A stretch of 27,088 nt of DNA. Source: DATBIO01 sp036556965. Its GTDB lineage: Bacteria > Acidobacteriota > Vicinamibacteria > Fen-336. Of the stretch, positions 9,723 to 16,230 are shown one piece after another. The position numbers were made by a program, and so were the translations under genes. The stretch spans positions 1-27,088 of the forward strand of contig DATBIO010000043.1 of the NCBI GenBank assembly GCA_036556965.1, given 5' to 3'. Numbering within the stretch: the stretch's first letter is position 1; each line of letters starts with the position of its first letter. Under the pieces are notes generated by a model, which worked only from the letters and a program-made list of their open reading frames with translations, was not told the origin of the DNA and made no database searches.

Positions 9723-10541
9723 CTAGGTCCGCGGCCCGAAGCCGTCGATCTTGCGGCGCTCCTCGCGGGAGCCGTGGCAGACCAGGCACGAGCGCGCCCC
9801 CTCCACGGAGACGTCCGAGGCGAGGGCGTAGGTGAGGCCGTTGTCCGTCCAGGTGATGACGTTCAGGCCGGCCTGGGACTCGAGGTGGAAGGTGAGGGCG
9901 CCGGAACGGACCAGCTCGCCTCCCGCGGGCGTGGCCAGGGAGGAGGAGGTCACGAGCAGCGAGATGGGCTGGCCGTCCATGCGGTAGGCCACGTAGGCGG
10001 CGTAGTCGCCGCGCATCGCCACCAGCCGGCCCCCTTCCAGCGCATAGGGCTTGGGCTCCCCCAGGGGCGCGGGGTAATCGGGCAGGACGACGTGGAAGGG
10101 CACGCGGCCGGCGAAGAAGGCCGAGACCTCCTCGGCGCGATCCGAGCGCACTTCGAGGGGGAGCTGGCCGCGCGCGTAGCGCAGGTGGCTGTCCACCGCC
10201 ACCGACACCAGCTCCGAGGCCGGGCGTGCCGGCAGGGGACGCGCGACGGCCACCCAGCCCGCGGCCGCCACCACCGCCGCCGCCGCCGCCGGCCACCACC
10301 ACGAACGCCTCCTCTCCGCGGCCCCGATGGAGTCGGCCACGCGCCGGCGCAGCTCCGGGGGCGCCGTCGGCGCGGCCAGCGAGCGCCCGAGGTCCTCGGC
10401 CATGGCCGTCTCCGCGTGCAAGGCCTCACGACAGCCCGGGCACCCCGCCAGGTGGGACTCGAAGGCGCGCAGATCCTCCCCCACCAGCTCGCCGTCCACG
10501 TAGGCGGGGACGAGCGCGCGCGCGCCCTCGCAGCCCGTCAC
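9723..10541 (-). CDS. Membrane anti-sigma factor with zinc-finger N-terminus and C-terminal CXXCH motif
   Basis: The 272-residue protein has the anti-sigma zinc-finger signature HxxxCxxC (H30, C34, C37) in an N-terminal domain that would bind the sigma factor. One transmembrane helix follows at about residues 81-100 (start RSWWWPAAAAA), then a predicted periplasmic domain of about 170 residues. Near the end a CLVCH sequence (C252, C255, H256) matches the CXXCH covalent haem-c attachment site, which is unexpected in an anti-sigma factor. The GTG start at 10541 overlaps the sigma stop as GTGA, the usual sign of coupled, near-stoichiometric synthesis. Role inferred: hold the sigma factor at the membrane and release it on a redox or haem-linked signal. 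The CXXCH could instead bind metal or form a disulfide. Confidence 0.85.
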   Translation of the reverse strand: MTGCEGARALVPAYVDGELVGEDLRAFESHLAGCPGCREALHAETAMAEDLGRSLAAPTAPPELRRRVADSIGAAERRRSWWWPAAAAAVVAAAGWVAVARPLPARPASELVSVAVDSHLRYARGQLPLEVRSDRAEEVSAFFAGRVPFHVVLPDYPAPLGEPKPYALEGGRLVAMRGDYAAYVAYRMDGQPISLLVTSSSLATPAGGELVRSGALTFHLESQAGLNVITWTDNGLTYALASDVSVEGARSCLVCHGSREERRKIDGFGPRT

Positions 10542-11080
10542 CGGCCCTCCTCCCGCGGCCCGTGGCCGTTCCAGGACCCGAAGGCCTGCCGCACCAGGGC
10601 GCGCCCGCGCGCCAGGCGGCTCATCACCGTGCCCGCCGGGCAGCCCAGGATCTCCGCGATGCGCTGGTAGCTGAAGCCCTCGCCGAAGCGCAACACCATC
10701 ACCTCGCGCAGGTGCTCGGGCAGCGCGTCCACGAAGGCGGCCAGCCGCACCGCCGTGCGCTGGCCCTCCACCGCCTCCCCCGCGGCGGGGCCTTTCGCCA
10801 CCAGGGCCGCCGCCCACTCCGGGTGCGCGTCCAGCGACTCGGGACGGCGGCGCCGCACCTCGTTGCGCCACACGTTGTGGAGGATGGTGAAGAGCCAGCC
10901 GCGCAGGTTCTCGTCGGGGCCGGGGCGGCGGCGGGAGCGGAGCGCGCGCAGGTAGGTCTCCTGGACCAGGTCCTCCGCGGCCTGCCGGTTGCGGGCCAGG
11001 GCATGGGCGAAGGCGTAGAGGCGGTCCAGGTGCGCGAGTGCCGCCTGACCGAACTCCCCCTGCGCTCCAGCATCACCCAA
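10538..11080 (-). CDS. ECF-family RNA polymerase sigma factor
   Basis: The 180-residue product has the two ECF domains only. Region 2 runs about residues 10-75 (AEDLVQETYLRALRS then NLRGWLFTILHNVWRNEVRR). Region 4 follows at about 115-165 (LREVMVLRFGEGFSYQRIAEILGC then GTVMSRLARGRA). It would direct RNA polymerase to a stress or redox regulon. I chose TTG 11080 because a perfect GGAGG (11091-11087) lies six bases upstream; the longer frame to 11188 crosses the promoter region and adds no family sequence. The gene overlaps the anti-sigma gene by four bases and diverges from the cytochrome peroxidase operon, with matched promoter-like motifs facing both ways, so auto-regulation is likely. Confidence 0.92.
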   Translation of the reverse strand: MGDAGAQGEFGQAALAHLDRLYAFAHALARNRQAAEDLVQETYLRALRSRRRPGPDENLRGWLFTILHNVWRNEVRRRRPESLDAHPEWAAALVAKGPAAGEAVEGQRTAVRLAAFVDALPEHLREVMVLRFGEGFSYQRIAEILGCPAGTVMSRLARGRALVRQAFGSWNGHGPREEGR

Positions 11081-11115
11081 ACACTGCCTCCGGAGGCGAA
11101 CGCCACTGAAGGATA

Positions 11116-11140
11116 AACAACCGCGCCCCGGGTTTCTTCC
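11116..11140 (-). promoter_or_regulatory. Candidate ECF promoter driving the sigma/anti-sigma genes
   Basis: On the minus strand GGAAGAAACC (11140-11131) is followed by TGTT (11119-11116), with 17 bases between GGAA and TGTT. The same layout, with GGAATAAACC, occurs on the plus strand at 11150-11174. The predicted start of transcription would lie near 11108, leaving a short leader that contains the GGAGG of the TTG start. GGAA-type -35 elements are typical of ECF sigma factors. Assignment to this sigma factor is inference. Confidence 0.5.
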
Positions 11141-11144
11141 GGGG
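11126..11144. other. Inverted repeat CCCCGG/CCGGGG in the divergent intergenic region
   Basis: CCCCGG (11126-11131) and CCGGGG (11139-11144) flank a seven-base centre and overlap the minus-strand -35-like element. It might be an operator or may simply reflect GC-rich sequence. No T-run follows, so it is not a standard terminator. Confidence 0.3.
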
Positions 11145-11149
11145 GGCCT

Positions 11150-11174
11150 GGAATAAACCGCGGGGTGGCGTGTT
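11150..11174 (+). promoter_or_regulatory. Candidate ECF promoter driving the cytochrome peroxidase operon
   Basis: GGAATAAACC (11150-11159) is followed by TGTT (11171-11174) at exactly the spacing of the minus-strand copy at 11140-11116. Transcription would start near 11181, giving a leader of about 12 bases before ATG 11194. This placement also argues against the longer GTG start at 11170, which would fall in the -10 element. Confidence 0.5.
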
Positions 11175-11193
11175 GGAACAGGCAGCAAGCTCC

Positions 11194-12333
11194 ATGGAAT
11201 TGCGCACGGCCGTCCTCGGGGCGTGTTGCGCGGCCGCGGGAATCCTCGCCATCGGCGAGGCCGGGGCAGCGGGTCGTACCCTGCCCCGGGGACTCCCCGC
11301 CGATCTCTACGAGCTGCTCATTCCGCCCGAGAACCCCCTCACCGACGAGAAGGTGGCCCTCGGCCGCCGGCTCTATTTCGAGAAGGCGATCTCCGCCGAC
11401 CGCTCGCTGTCCTGTGCGACGTGCCACGACCCCGCCAAGGGCTTCGCGGACGGCCGCAAGGTGGCGGTGGGCATCGGGGGCAAGACGGGCACGCGCAACA
11501 GCCCCACCGTGCTCAACGCCGCCTTCAACGAGTTCCAGTTCTGGGACGGCCGCGCGGCCAGCCTGGAGGAGCAGGCCAAGGGACCCATGGTCAACTCCGT
11601 CGAGATGGGGATGACGGACCACGCCGCGGTGGTGGCGGCGCTGGGGGCGGAGCCGCAGTACCGCGACGACTTCCGGCGGGTGTTCGGGCGCGACATCAAC
11701 ATCGACGACGTGGCCGCGGCCATCGCCAGCTTCGAGCGCACGGTGGTGTCGGGGGACTCGCCCGCCGACCGCTTCCTGGCCGGCGACCGGGGCGCGTTGT
11801 CCGAGTCCGCCCGGCGGGGCCTGGAGCTGTGGAACGGCAAGGCGCGCTGCAACACCTGCCACCCCTTCACGGCCTCGGCGCCCTTCGGGACCGACAACAA
11901 GTTCCACAACATCGGGGTGGCGGCCAAGAACCGGGACTTCGCCGTCCTGGCCCGCCAGGCGGCGGCCATGGACGCGAAGTCCTTCGCCGCCCTCACCCAC
12001 CAGGAGGGCTTCGCCGAGCTGGGCCGCTTCATCGTCACCCGCCAGCCCAAGGACCTCGGGGCTTTCAAGACGCCGGGCGTGCGCGACGTCGCCCTCACCG
12101 CGCCGTACATGCACGACGGCAGCGAGGCCACGCTCCTCGACGTGGTCAACTTCTACGACCGCGGGGGCGAGGCCAACCCGTACCTGGACGGGGGCATCGT
12201 GCCCCTGAAGCTGACGGAGCAGGAGAAGAAGGACCTGGTGGCCATCATGGAGGCGTTCACGGGCCAGGGGGAGGGCTCCCCCACGCGGCCCGAGCTGCAG
12301 CCCCCGGCAGGCGCCGCAGGAGGTTCACGATGA
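11194..12333 (+). CDS. Di-haem cytochrome c peroxidase (CcpA/MauG superfamily), periplasmic
   Basis: The 379-residue protein has an N-terminal signal peptide (MELRTAVLGACCAAAG onward, likely cleaved near residue 26). It has two c-type haem sites, CATCH at residues 74-78 and CNTCH at 219-223. Between them NSPTVLNAAFNEFQFWDGR is the typical bacterial cytochrome c peroxidase signature, and PYMHDGS near residue 305 is the usual C-terminal family motif. The family reduces hydrogen peroxide with electrons from small cytochromes; MauG-like members oxidise other proteins. The start at ATG 11194 begins the signal peptide directly, whereas GTG 11170 would add eight residues inside the promoter. First gene of a three-gene operon; its stop overlaps the next start (ATGA). 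The mono-haem cytochrome at 13441 is a plausible electron donor. Confidence 0.93.
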   Translation: MELRTAVLGACCAAAGILAIGEAGAAGRTLPRGLPADLYELLIPPENPLTDEKVALGRRLYFEKAISADRSLSCATCHDPAKGFADGRKVAVGIGGKTGTRNSPTVLNAAFNEFQFWDGRAASLEEQAKGPMVNSVEMGMTDHAAVVAALGAEPQYRDDFRRVFGRDINIDDVAAAIASFERTVVSGDSPADRFLAGDRGALSESARRGLELWNGKARCNTCHPFTASAPFGTDNKFHNIGVAAKNRDFAVLARQAAAMDAKSFAALTHQEGFAELGRFIVTRQPKDLGAFKTPGVRDVALTAPYMHDGSEATLLDVVNFYDRGGEANPYLDGGIVPLKLTEQEKKDLVAIMEAFTGQGEGSPTRPELQPPAGAAGGSR

Positions 12334-13430
12334 AGGACCGGTACGAGACGTATCTCGCGGAGCGCGCGGCCTACTTCGAGCGCGTCCTGCGCCTGGGCCG
12401 CCGCGAGTTCATCAAGGCCTCGGGCCTGGCCGCCGCCGCCGCCGTGGCCACCGGCCGCGTCCTCCCCCACTCCTTCCAGCCCGTGGACGTCGTGCACGCG
12501 GACGGGCCGTCATTCCGCTTCGCCTACATCTCCGACACCCACCTCTACGAGAAGGCGCTCAACGAGCGCTTCGTGCGCGCCATCCTCAAGGCCGTGGCCG
12601 ACGTCAACGCCATGGACCCCGCGCCCGACTTCGTGCTCTTCGGCGGCGATCTCGCCCAGCTCGGCCAGCCCAAGGAGCTGGAGGAAGGCGCGCAGATCCT
12701 CAAGTCCGTGAAGCCCAAGGTCCACATGATGGTGGGCGAGCACGACTGGTACCTGGACATGGGCGAGGCCTGGCGCAAGCACTTCGGCAAGGACGTGTAC
12801 TCGTTCGACCACAAGGGCGTGCACTTCGTGGTGTTGAACTCCGTGATCGTGGAGGACTACTGGACGGCGCCCAGGCTGTCGCCCATGGACCGCATGCTGG
12901 CCATGGCCCAGCTCGACAACCCGAACGGGCGTCCCTTCACCGTGGGCGAGGCCCAGCGCGACTGGCTGCAGAAGGACCTGGCCGCGGTGGGCAAGGACAC
13001 GCCGGTCATCGTCTTCTCCCACTCCCCCCTCTACAAGATCTACAAGTCCTGGAACTTCTGGACGGACGACGCCGAGCAGGTGCAGCAGATCCTGGCCCCC
13101 TTCAAGAGCGTGACCGTCATCCACGGCCACACCCACCAGATGCTCACCAACCGGGTGGGCAACATCCACTTCCACGGGATGCTGTCCACGGCCTGGCCCT
13201 GGCCCTACGCCCCGCAGGGGCTGCCCAGGCTCACCGTGCGCATGAACCGCGCCGATCCCTTCGACGAGTTCGACGGGTGCGGCGACGGCTCGGTGGACGT
13301 GCTGGCGGGGGGCCACGCGGACAAGCACTACAACCTCTGGAGCCGGAACCCCATCCGCGTGAGCGCCGCCTACCTCGCTTCCGACGGCGGCCAGGAGCGG
13401 CCGCCGCGCGAGAGCGACGTCAACTACTGA
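12330..13430 (+). CDS. Tat-exported calcineurin-like metallophosphoesterase
   Basis: The 366-residue protein carries a twin-arginine signal (GRREFIKASG at residues 23-32 after a 22-residue charged N-region, then an Ala-rich stretch), so it is exported folded. Metallophosphoesterase motifs follow in order: SDTH (D69, H71), GGD (D107), GEHD (136-139), FSHSP (H231) and HGHTH (265-269). The third motif is normally GNH(D/E); here Asn, a metal ligand, is Glu137. Such enzymes hydrolyse phosphomono- or diesters with a di-metal centre; the substrate is not deducible. AGGAGG (12318-12323) lies at ideal distance from ATG 12330, which overlaps the peroxidase stop. Placement between two haem proteins implies a shared periplasmic process, but I know no pathway that combines them. 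Confidence 0.9.
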   Translation: MKDRYETYLAERAAYFERVLRLGRREFIKASGLAAAAAVATGRVLPHSFQPVDVVHADGPSFRFAYISDTHLYEKALNERFVRAILKAVADVNAMDPAPDFVLFGGDLAQLGQPKELEEGAQILKSVKPKVHMMVGEHDWYLDMGEAWRKHFGKDVYSFDHKGVHFVVLNSVIVEDYWTAPRLSPMDRMLAMAQLDNPNGRPFTVGEAQRDWLQKDLAAVGKDTPVIVFSHSPLYKIYKSWNFWTDDAEQVQQILAPFKSVTVIHGHTHQMLTNRVGNIHFHGMLSTAWPWPYAPQGLPRLTVRMNRADPFDEFDGCGDGSVDVLAGGHADKHYNLWSRNPIRVSAAYLASDGGQERPPRESDVNY

Positions 13431-13440
13431 GGAGAAGGCG

Positions 13441-14127
13441 ATGAGAGAGCGGATGACTCGGGCGGGCGTCCTCGTGCTGGGCGGCGCCGTCCTCCTCGCC
13501 GGTGCCGCCGCGCGCGGCGAGGAGGGCGGGGTGACGGTGTCGCTGTGCGACGGTGAGAGCTCGCTGACCATCCCCGGCCTCAAGCCGGGCGTGGTGCTGG
13601 CGCGGGTGGAGGCCCAGTCGGCGGCCGACCAGATGATGCAGGTCTGGCGGCGGAATCGGGGCGAGGCGGCTTGGGCGTCTTGGTCCAGTGAGGCGCGCGC
13701 CGCGGTAGCCCAGGCGGGCGCGGTGGCTGGTCCCTCCACGGCCGCCGCGCCCGCCCCCTCCACCGCCCAGGAGCCGGGGCAGCCCACCAAGTTCACGCGG
13801 CGCGACGAGATGCTGTGGAAGCGCGAGCAGGACAAGTGGATCGCCGAGGGTTACCGGAACTTCCACAACGCGCAGGCCCTGGGGGGGACCATCGGGATCT
13901 CCTGCGACATGTGCCATCCCGACGCCAGCAACACCCACCCCGAGACCTATCCGAAGTTCCAGGTGCAGAGCAAGAAGGTCGCGCTGCTGCGCGACATGAT
14001 CAACTGGTGCATCGAGAACCCCATGAAGGGAAAGCCGCTGGCCGAGAACGACCCCCGGCTGCGCTCGGTGGAGGCCTACATCCTCTCCGCGCGCAAGGGC
14101 GTCGCCCTGGAGCCGGGAAAGCACTGA
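13441..14127 (+). CDS. Periplasmic mono-haem cytochrome c
   Basis: The 228-residue protein starts with a signal peptide (about residues 1-26), then a domain of about 65 residues without clear resemblance, an Ala/Pro-rich linker (about 95-115) and a C-terminal cytochrome c domain. The haem site CDMCH is at residues 155-159. Downstream NWCIENPMKGKPL supplies a candidate Met axial ligand, in a pattern that recalls SoxA-like and other small cytochromes, and AYILSARKG ends the domain as in class I cytochromes. It could pass electrons to the peroxidase two genes upstream. GGAGAAGG precedes ATG 13441 at good distance, 10 bases after the metallophosphoesterase stop, so it belongs to the same operon. 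The N-terminal domain is unassigned. Confidence 0.85.
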   Translation: MRERMTRAGVLVLGGAVLLAGAAARGEEGGVTVSLCDGESSLTIPGLKPGVVLARVEAQSAADQMMQVWRRNRGEAAWASWSSEARAAVAQAGAVAGPSTAAAPAPSTAQEPGQPTKFTRRDEMLWKREQDKWIAEGYRNFHNAQALGGTIGISCDMCHPDASNTHPETYPKFQVQSKKVALLRDMINWCIENPMKGKPLAENDPRLRSVEAYILSARKGVALEPGKH

Positions 14128-14129
14128 GG

Positions 14130-14161
14130 CGCTACCTCCCGCCGGCGCTCCTGGGGTAGCG
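14130..14161. other. Inverted repeat after the cytochrome operon
   Basis: CGCTACC (14130-14136) and GGTAGCG (14155-14161) form a seven-base-pair stem three bases after the cytochrome stop codon. It may end or trim the operon transcript. No U-tract follows. Confidence 0.35.
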
Positions 14162-14169
14162 TCTCCCCG

Positions 14170-14193
14170 TCGGACTCGCGGGACGCGGTCCGA
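14170..14193. other. Hairpin upstream of the DUF1579-like gene
   Basis: TCGGAC (14170-14175) pairs with GTCCGA (14188-14193). Inside, CGCG/CGCG with a GGA loop gives a ten-pair stem with one bulged T. It lies just before the GGAGGAG ribosome site of the gene at 14208, so it could be part of a terminator pair with 14130-14161 or a leader element. Confidence 0.35.
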
Positions 14194-14207
14194 CCAGGAG
14201 GAGCGAG

Positions 14208-14756
14208 ATGACCACGACCAGGAAGAGGGGAGCGCTCGCGTGCGCCGCGTTGCTGGCCTCGGCCGCCATGGCGGAGGCACAGGCCACTTCCCTCCCCAAG
14301 CCCGCGCCGGAGATGGCGGCCCTCGCCCCCTTCGAGGGCGACTGGAAGTGCGAGGGCGCGATGCCCGCGGGGCCCATGGGCCCCGGCGGCAAGACCACGG
14401 GCAGCGTGCAGAGCAAGACCGGCCTCGGCGGCTTCTGGCAGGTGGGCAAGGTGACGAGCACCATGCCCGGCATGCCCACCATGGAAGGCACGTTCCACAC
14501 GACCTACGACCCGGTGGCGAAGAGGTACGTGATGCTGTGGGTGGACAACATGGGCGGCTGGGCGCAGATCGGCTCTGCCGGCTGGGAGGGCGACGCCATG
14601 ACCTACAGCGGAGAGACCTTCATGTCCGGGCAGAAGATGACCACGCGCGACGTGTTCACCAAGGCCGCGGACGGCAGCTTCAAGCACAAGGCCGAGATGC
14701 AGATGGACGGCAAGTGGGTGACCATGGGCGAAGAGACGTGCCGTAGGGCGCCCTGA
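14208..14756 (+). CDS. Secreted DUF1579-like protein, function unknown
   Basis: The 182-residue protein has a signal peptide (about residues 1-24, ending MAEAQA). The mature part resembles the DUF1579 lipocalin-like fold: LAPFEGDWKCEG near 41-52, a glycine-rich strand region, GTFHTTYDPVAKRYVMLWVDNMGGW near 98-122, and closing strands with FKHKAEMQMDGKW. DUF1579 proteins are small beta-barrels of unknown role, possibly binding a hydrophobic ligand. It is Met-rich (about 20 Met, including MPAGPMGP and STMPGMPTME), which may indicate metal or redox function, but that is speculation. GGAGGAG sits just before ATG 14208. It lies 80 bases after the cytochrome gene, separated by two hairpins, so it is probably transcribed separately. 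Confidence 0.78.
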   Translation: MTTTRKRGALACAALLASAAMAEAQATSLPKPAPEMAALAPFEGDWKCEGAMPAGPMGPGGKTTGSVQSKTGLGGFWQVGKVTSTMPGMPTMEGTFHTTYDPVAKRYVMLWVDNMGGWAQIGSAGWEGDAMTYSGETFMSGQKMTTRDVFTKAADGSFKHKAEMQMDGKWVTMGEETCRRAP

Positions 14757-14772
14757 GGACGACCGCGACGGA

Positions 14773-14818
14773 GCAGGGGCCGCCGGTAACGAAACGCCGC
14801 CCGCCCGGCGTCCCCTGC
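14773..14818 (+). terminator. Long hairpin downstream of the DUF1579-like gene, probable terminator
   Basis: GCAGGGG (14773-14779) pairs with CCCCTGC (14812-14818), and CGCCGG (14781-14786) pairs with CCGGCG (14805-14810). The result is a 13-base-pair stem with one C-T mismatch and an 18-base loop. It begins 16 bases after the stop codon. There is no U-tract, so intrinsic termination is uncertain, but the stem is the best seen in the window. Confidence 0.5.
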
Positions 14819-14841
14819 GATTCCGCCCCGCCGACGGCGGA

Positions 14842-14847
14842 TAGAAT
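14842..14847 (+). promoter_or_regulatory. Candidate -10 element for the amidoligase cassette
   Basis: TAGAAT lies 12 bases before ATG 14860, which would give a leader of only a few bases. No good -35 is seen. The same hexamer precedes the next gene (16208) and the kinase gene (453-448, minus). Confidence 0.3.
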
Positions 14848-14859
14848 CTCGGCCTGCCC

Positions 14860-16203
14860 ATGGACGGCCTGACCCAGCGCGCGGCCGACGACTACCACCG
14901 GCTGCTGCGGGACGAGAAGGGCCTGGCCCAGGAGTTCGAGGAGCGGTTCTTCGACCGCATGCGCCAGTCCCGGCTGACCTTCGGGGGCCGGGTCCTCTGT
15001 CCCTTCCTCCGCCCGAATCTCGTCTCCCCCGAAGCCTACGAGGAGGTGCGCGTGGTCTGCCGGCGGGTGATGCAGGCGGTCACCGCCGCGGAAGAGAAGC
15101 TGGGGCCCGCCCTGTGGGACCGCGTGGACGTGACGCCCGCCGAGCGGGAGCTGGTGGCCATCGACCCCGGCTACCGGCGCAGCTCGCCGACCTCGCGCCT
15201 CGACTCCTTCCTCACCGGCGACGGCTTCCGTTTCGTGGAGCTCAACGCGGAGAGCCCCGCCGGCATCGCCTACAACGAGGTGCTGGTCGACCTCTTCCTG
15301 GAGCTGCCCGTGGTCCAGAAGTTCCAGGAGAAGTGGGATCTGCGGCGCTTCCGCGCGCGGGAGAAGGTGCTGGAGACCCTGCTCGAGTGCTACCGCGAGG
15401 CGGGCGGCGCGCACGAGCACCCCACCATCGCCATCGTGGACTACGACGACGTGCCCACCCGCACCGAGCACCACCTCTTCCGCGAGTTCTTCGCCGACCA
15501 GGGCTACCCCGCGCTGGTGTGCGATCCGCGCGACCTCGAGTACGAGGGCCGAGTCCTCCGCCACGAGGGGCAGCCCATCGACATCGTGTACAAGAGGCTC
15601 CTGGTCAACGAGTTCCTGGAGAAGGTGGACCGGCTGCAGCCGCTCCTGGAGGCGGCCCGCGATCGCGCGGTGACGCTGGTCAACCCCTTCCGCTGCAAGC
15701 CCATCCACAAGAAGGCGATCTTCGAGGTGCTCACCGACGACTCCCTGGCCGGCCTCTTCGACGACGAGCAGCGCGCGGCCATCGCCGCCCATGTGCCCTG
15801 GACGCGCCGCGTTCGCGAGGGGCGCGCCACGCGTCGCGGCGAGCCCATCGACCTGCCCCAGTACGTCCGGCTCCACCGCGAGGAGCTGGTCATGAAGCCC
15901 AACGACGAGTACGGGGGGAAGGGCGTGCACGTGGGGTGGGAGATGACGGACACCGAATGGGAGAAGGCCCTCGAGGAGGCCCTCCGCTCCTCGTACGTCG
16001 TGCAGGAGAAGGTGGAGCTGCGCCGCCAGACCTTCCCCCTCCTGGACGGCGAGCTGCGCTTCGAGGACCTGGTGGTGGACCTCGATCCCTTCCTCTTCCA
16101 GGGAGAGGTGGAGGGCTTCCTCACCCGCCTCTCCAGCACCTCGCTGGCCAACGTCAGCTCGGGAGGGGGACAGGTTCCCGCCTTCGTGGTCACGCCGCGG
16201 TGA
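14860..16203 (+). CDS. Circularly permuted ATP-grasp family ligase
   Basis: The 447-residue cytoplasmic protein matches the circularly permuted ATP-grasp group (related to glutathionylspermidine-synthase-type enzymes). Visible are SRLDSFLTGDGFRFVELNAESPAG near residues 109-132, a DYDDVPTRTEHH region near 193-204, LVNPFRCKPIHKKAIFEVL near 274-292, the ATP-binding core LVMKPNDEYGGKGVHVG near 344-360, and YVVQEKVELRRQTFP near 380-394. Such enzymes use ATP to join a carboxylate to an amine through an acyl phosphate. The neighbour at 16231 is a second amide ligase and the third gene an amidotransferase-like hydrolase, so it probably works in making a peptide-like compound or modifying a protein. 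No ribosome site is obvious; the start is the first ATG. Substrates unknown. Confidence 0.8.
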   Translation: MDGLTQRAADDYHRLLRDEKGLAQEFEERFFDRMRQSRLTFGGRVLCPFLRPNLVSPEAYEEVRVVCRRVMQAVTAAEEKLGPALWDRVDVTPAERELVAIDPGYRRSSPTSRLDSFLTGDGFRFVELNAESPAGIAYNEVLVDLFLELPVVQKFQEKWDLRRFRAREKVLETLLECYREAGGAHEHPTIAIVDYDDVPTRTEHHLFREFFADQGYPALVCDPRDLEYEGRVLRHEGQPIDIVYKRLLVNEFLEKVDRLQPLLEAARDRAVTLVNPFRCKPIHKKAIFEVLTDDSLAGLFDDEQRAAIAAHVPWTRRVREGRATRRGEPIDLPQYVRLHREELVMKPNDEYGGKGVHVGWEMTDTEWEKALEEALRSSYVVQEKVELRRQTFPLLDGELRFEDLVVDLDPFLFQGEVEGFLTRLSSTSLANVSSGGGQVPAFVVTPR

Positions 16204-16207
16204 GCGT

Positions 16208-16213
16208 TAGAAT
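16208..16213 (+). promoter_or_regulatory. Candidate internal -10 element before the YbdK-like gene
   Basis: TAGAAT starts five bases after the ATP-grasp stop and 18 bases before ATG 16231. No convincing -35 is seen within the upstream coding sequence. It may allow some independent transcription of the second and third cassette genes. Confidence 0.25.
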
Positions 16214-16230
16214 CAGGCCCGCGGGAGCCC

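Noticed and set aside
9723..10871. 382-residue anti-sigma reading
   Set aside because: The first 110 residues are a shadow of the sigma gene; GTG 10541 with GTGA overlap is the natural start.
11126..11144. Intrinsic terminator in the divergent gap
   Set aside because: There is no U-tract on either strand, and both flanking genes read away from it, so nothing needs ending there.
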